Part shown: positions 61,141 through 64,000 of the stretch, in pieces
Layout: every line of letters starts with the position of its first letter
Numbering within the stretch: the stretch's first letter is position 1
NCBI GenBank assembly: GCA_046318675.1
Contig: JBKCUA010000006.1
Location: 40,802-104,801 of the forward strand
Reading direction: 5' to 3'
Length of the DNA stretch: 64,000 nucleotides
From: JBKCUA01 sp046318675
GTDB lineage: Bacteria > Pseudomonadota > Alphaproteobacteria > JAJTHO01
Translations under genes and position numbers: made by a program
The notes under the pieces: model-generated
What the model was told of the DNA's origin: nothing
The model's database searches: none
Seen by the model: the letters and a program-made list of their open reading frames with translations, nothing else

Positions 61141-62238
61141 TCAAGGCTTCAAAAACCCGAATTCATAAACCTTCGGAATAAGTTTTTCAGTGAGGGCTTT
61201 GTAAGTAGCCTCAAACCCGGAAAAATCAACAGAGAGGCTGTCCCCCGCCTCATTACGCCGCTTCAACGTGTTGCGGATTTGATACCAGCCCACATCGTTG
61301 CGGCCCAAATCCACCAGCATTAAATGCTCGGCGCGCTCCTTGGCGTCGGCCAGCAATTCTTGCTCCAACCGCTGATCTTCGGCCTCGTTTTGTCCCCGTG
61401 GCCGCGTCCCCGCCAAGAGCCGCAGCGTCACCTTGCCCTCCCGCACCCGCACCAGAATCTCCGGTGACGATCCGGCCAAGGCAAAGCCGGGAAACTCCAG
61501 CAAAAATAAAAATGGCGACGGGTTCAAATGCCGCAATGCCCGGTAAAACGACAGCGGCGTCCCCCCAAAGGGAATCGTTGTTCGCCGGGATAGGACAACC
61601 TGAAAAATATCCCCGGCGCGAATGTACTCTTTTGCTTTTTCAACAATATTGCCAAAGGCTTTCTTGTCCAAATCCGCCTGAGGCGTACCGTTTACCCACG
61701 GCTGCGCTTCTGTAAGCGGTAGCGGTGCTTTGAGGCGCCGTGCGGCCTCTTCCAGCCGATCCGGCCCCTCGGGGGTTATCAACAACAACGAGTCCTTGAC
61801 GGTATCGTATACTGCCAGAAGCCTTGGCCGCACCAGAATAGCGTCTTCTAAATCCAGCGGATCCGGCTTCGTGTCCGGAATAGACTCCTCCAGCCACCGC
61901 ACCGCCGCATACCCCAAATACCCAAACAGCCCCGACGCCATGGGCGGCATTCCGTCGGGAAGCTTGAGTCGGCATTCCGCCCACACCGCCCGCAAACTCT
62001 CCAACGGAGGCCGGGAATCCGCTACACCGTTGCGGTACGCCACGCCCTTTCGGCACGTCCAGACAATATCAGGGTCACAACCCAAAAAAGAATACCGCCC
62101 CCGCGCCTGCCCGCCTTCCACCGACTCAAACAAAAATCGATAAGGGCGATCCCCGCACAGCTTTAAGTACGCGGTCAACGGCGTGTCTAAATCCGCAGGA
62201 ATAGTGAGGGTGTGAAGGGGAAAAATGGACATGGTCAT
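61141..62238 (-). pseudogene. trpE: Truncated anthranilate synthase component I, fused to a foreign 48-residue tail
   Basis: 365 codons against ~500 for the family. The N-terminal half and first part of the chorismate-binding domain are normal (MSIFPLHTLTIPADLDTPLT, RYSFLGCDPDIVWTCRKG, GLFGYLGYAAVRWLEE, VVLSRRTTIPFGG, LAGSSPEILVRV, LLAGTRPRG, MLVDLGRNDVG). At about residue 317 (near 61287) the TrpE sequence stops and is followed by WYQIRNTLKRRNEAGDSLSV... which is not TrpE. The conserved C-terminal segments (GAPKxRAME, YGG/YAGAVGY) are missing, so the enzyme should be inactive. PabB-like proteins are shorter but also keep those segments. Confidence 0.8.
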
Positions 62239-62249
62239 GCTAGATACTC

Positions 62250-62393
62250 CTACCGCTGGGCCGCATCGGTAAACAGCGACAGCGCCGCCATAGACACCAC
62301 CAGCTTGAAAGCGTTGTCGTTAAACGCACCCAGAAACTGCGCCGCCAAAAAGGCCAGAAAGCGGGGGTTATTCAGGGCAACGATTCTGGGCAT
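62250..62393 (-). pseudogene. N-terminal fragment of an MFS transporter
   Basis: From ATG 62393 the frame gives 47 residues: PRFLAFLAAQFLGAFNDNAF, then KLVVSMAALSLF, the first membrane helix and FNDN motif of LplT-like MFS proteins. A stop at 62250 ends it; the other eleven helices are absent. It ends 12 bp before the trpE fragment's start. An upstream in-frame extension to 62468 (MRKYRLFIPPEGGYVSLAR) looks like repeat-derived sequence. Confidence 0.65.
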
Positions 62394-62482
62394 CACAAGG
62401 GGCATTTCGTAGCGGGCAAGGCTAACATAACCACCCTCTGGGGGAATGAACAGGCGGTATTTGCGCAAAGCCTATTACTTAA

Positions 62483-62962
62483 TTAACTGGCTTCTTCTAT
62501 TTGTTTTTTTATTTTTACTCTGCGGAAAATTTTTTTCGCCCCCATTGTGTGGATAATACCAAAATACAGGTATCCTTCTGAAGCCATTTTCTCAATCTCA
62601 TCATCTTGTAAGGCTTGTACCATCCATTGTTCCCCGGGATTCACAACTTTAGGAACCTGATGGGTATTCACAAACATTGTTTTTACTGGTTTTTTGAATG
62701 TTCTATCAATCCTATTTTCCCAATAGAACACCACAAGATGCGTTAATGTCGTTGGAAACTCACCTTTGTTCACTACTTTAGTGCAAATGTACTTGTTATT
62801 ATTTGCCGAAGGAACAATAATCATGTTTGCGCTGCATCTTACTTCAATACGATTGCGGGCACGCCATTTTATAAATTCCCAGACAGCAATCATAGTGGAC
62901 AAAATTGCCGCATATAAAGCAACGGGGTCGATAGTGCCCCCAAATGAGAAGTTTAGTTCCAT
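62483..62962 (-). CDS. Unknown single-helix membrane protein
   Basis: 159 residues, not recognised. One N-terminal membrane helix (DPVALYAAILSTMIAVWEFI) followed by a basic stretch KWRARNR and a beta-rich domain (IEVRCSANMIIVPSANN, YICTKVVNKGEFPTTLTHL, NPGEQWMVQALQDDE). AT-rich relative to the core. It is 5 bp downstream of another AT-rich membrane gene; the two form a likely pair near tRNA-Ser. Confidence 0.6.
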   Translation of the reverse strand: MELNFSFGGTIDPVALYAAILSTMIAVWEFIKWRARNRIEVRCSANMIIVPSANNNKYICTKVVNKGEFPTTLTHLVVFYWENRIDRTFKKPVKTMFVNTHQVPKVVNPGEQWMVQALQDDEIEKMASEGYLYFGIIHTMGAKKIFRRVKIKKQIEEAS

Positions 62963-62967
62963 AATCT

Positions 62968-63450
62968 TTATTCGCTGCGTTCTTTATCAGCAGTTTCCCA
63001 ATATATCTCTTCTATTGCCCTTGAGGCAATTAATCCGCAATTCATAAAGTCTAAGAAGTTTCCACAATCTCTCATGGTTTGAATACTATACCTTGTTGAT
63101 ACTGCAAAAGCCTTAGGATCAGATGCCGCATGACTGGAGAGGGCTTGATCGTCATCGAAAAATGATTGAAAATCACTCCATTCATCTGCTGTTTTAAGTG
63201 GAAGCTTTCTCAATTTCTTTTTTTGCTCACTAACCAATGCCTTCTGCATTAAATATGCACTCAATAAATGAGCAGGAATGTTTTTAAAGCGCTCAACCCA
63301 AATTGCTAGAGGCAATCCCAGCGCGAGGAATAAAAAAGCAATAATAAAATTCGTATCGGCGGTTTCTGAAATTATCCATGCTACTACAGCACTAGTAATC
63401 AGAGAAAGCACCCACCTTAAAGTTTTGAATTTTAGTTGTACGAATTTCAT
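62968..63450 (-). CDS. Unknown protein with two N-terminal membrane helices
   Basis: 160 residues from ATG 63450 (a TTG at 63462 is an alternative). WVLSLITSAVVAWIISETA and FIIAFLFLALGLPLAIWVE form two helices; the rest is a cytoplasmic helical domain (KNIPAHLLSAYLMQKALVSE, DEWSDFQSFFDDDQALSS). Not recognised. AT-rich. Sits 240 bp downstream of tRNA-Ser in the transcription direction. Confidence 0.6.
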   Translation of the reverse strand: MKFVQLKFKTLRWVLSLITSAVVAWIISETADTNFIIAFLFLALGLPLAIWVERFKNIPAHLLSAYLMQKALVSEQKKKLRKLPLKTADEWSDFQSFFDDDQALSSHAASDPKAFAVSTRYSIQTMRDCGNFLDFMNCGLIASRAIEEIYWETADKERSE

Positions 63451-63703
63451 AATTCTTACCAAGTTTTGCTTCTAAAGCTTTTCTCTGGAAATAGCTGTGC
63501 ACTTATTTTCTCACGAGTGCAAAGCCTCGGCAGAGAAAAACTTGTGCAAGAGAATCAAGTTGCGCCTCAACCTACTCCAAATTTCAGGTTAAGCTACTCA
63601 TAATAAAGTAGGATTACAAGAAATAATTAACCCGCTGATTCGCCTTCACAACACCTAAAAACTTCAGACTTCTTCCAAGTTCTGCGTACTAGCCTCTAGG
63701 AAT

Positions 63704-63793
63704 TGGCGGAGAGAGAGGGATTCGAACCCTCGATACCCTTGCGGGTATAACGGTTTTCGAGACCGTCCTGTTCAACCACTCCAGCACCTCTCC
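63704..63793 (-). tRNA. tRNA-Ser (CGA)
   Basis: 90 nt with CCA encoded and a long variable arm (TATACCCGCAAGGGTAT), as expected for serine. Acceptor GGAGAGG pairs with the 3' arm just before GCCA; anticodon stem ACGGT/ACCGT closes loop CTCGAAA, anticodon CGA. GGTTCGAATCC is the T arm. Confidence 0.96.
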
Positions 63794-64000
63794 AGCGGCT
63801 ATGGGCAAAGCCCTAGCAATTTTCTTTTAGGCGTACAAGGCCGGCCGTGGTATAAGAATCCTGCTGAGATGCCCGTGAGCCACACGCATTCCCAGGTCCG
63901 ATATGTTCCGCATGGGTGCTGTCCCTGTCTAGGCCGTGGTCTAGGTATATGGTGCCCCCCTTGTTACAAGGGGCCGTGGAAGCAGCTGGTAACGGCATCT
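63794..64000. other. Right edge: no confident gene
   Basis: About 207 bp. A minus-strand frame is open from 63998 to 63813 (61 codons, ending LVRLKENC), and a plus-strand frame opens at ATG 63949 (MVPPLLQGAVEAAG) to the edge. Neither has a recognisable family. CCCCTTG/CAAGGGG near 63957-63973 is a perfect hairpin. Confidence 0.3.

Noticed and set aside
61141..62238. Intact PabB (aminodeoxychorismate synthase) instead of broken TrpE
   Set aside because: PabB proteins also need the C-terminal chorismate-binding segments that are missing here.
63794..64000. SRP RNA or tmRNA near tRNA-Ser at the right edge
   Set aside because: GCCGTGGAAGCAGC is only loosely like the SRP apical loop; the conserved GGAAGG element and pairing arms are missing.
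1..64000. CRISPR array, prophage or intact insertion sequence
   Set aside because: No regularly spaced 25-40 bp repeats, no phage structural genes and no readable transposase or integrase were seen.

Overview
The window is a gene-dense chromosomal segment of an alphaproteobacterium. Indicators are paired hslVU, a yfgM-bamB-der run, coxC followed directly by SURF1, a DUF3035/BamF-type lipoprotein behind lspA, an NDUFS4-like complex I subunit beside tRNA-Pro, DUF2336, a tkt/DUF4164/zapA cluster, and class-III-cyclase signalling. The gene content resembles Rhodospirillales-like lineages, but species cannot be named from sequence alone. The core is moderately GC-rich. AT-richer patches at about 2.1-2.5, 8.8-9.7, 38.9-39.5 and 62.5-63.5 kb look acquired or fast-evolving.

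Layout. 0-1.6 kb: hslVU protease (hslU runs off the left edge). 1.6-2.6 kb: long non-coding stretch, then a small orphan gene behind a pentanucleotide repeat. 2.6-8.8 kb: sucA alone, then yfgM-bamB-der. 8.8-12.7 kb: P-loop NTPase, DUF4143 remnant, hinT-dapD, and an RloA/RloB-type pair (candidate phage defence) between dapD and coxC. 12.8-20.2 kb: coxC-surf1, SlyB-like lipoprotein, a cell-wall hydrolase-like gene with a poly-C tract, a histidine kinase / receiver / adenylate cyclase module, metF. 20.2-31 kb: DUF2786-type protein, gapA, SH3 protein, holA, phoU-phoB-mtnP, a small adhesin-like protein, AsmA, amidase. 31-36 kb: ribF-ileS-lspA-DUF3035, tRNA-Pro, NDUFS4-like. 36-43.2 kb: tkt, DUF4164-zapA, HAD nucleotidase, DUF2336, two MlaC paralogues and MlaA. 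43.5-51 kb: a second pentamer-repeat gene and a five-gene type I secretion locus with its own proton-channel pair, laid out like the Salmonella SPI-4 Sii system. 51-60 kb: aminotransferase, hom, and a continuous lipid A/LPS run (ABC flippase, DUF374, waaA, lpxK, lpxL), then mdh. 60-64 kb: small conserved gene behind a hairpin, short-repeat cluster, broken trpE and broken MFS gene, two orphan membrane genes, tRNA-Ser.

The most interesting signals: (1) two unrelated genes share an upstream element of the form ATGCA-(NNGCA)n-TAATNGGGGCAT, with n=6 at one and n=3 at the other, where repeat number would set promoter spacing, as in phase variation; (2) a 12-C tract inside a cell-wall hydrolase-like gene; (3) repeated promoter-like boxes placed so that transcription would begin at or within a few bases of the start codon, suggesting common leaderless mRNAs; (4) the Sii-like secretion locus, with a short Bap/CSPG-like protein elsewhere in the window; (5) the RloA/RloB pair; (6) holA apparently starting at ATT; (7) trpE cut in mid-domain. 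All functional statements are from reading translated sequence and motifs; no database search was run.
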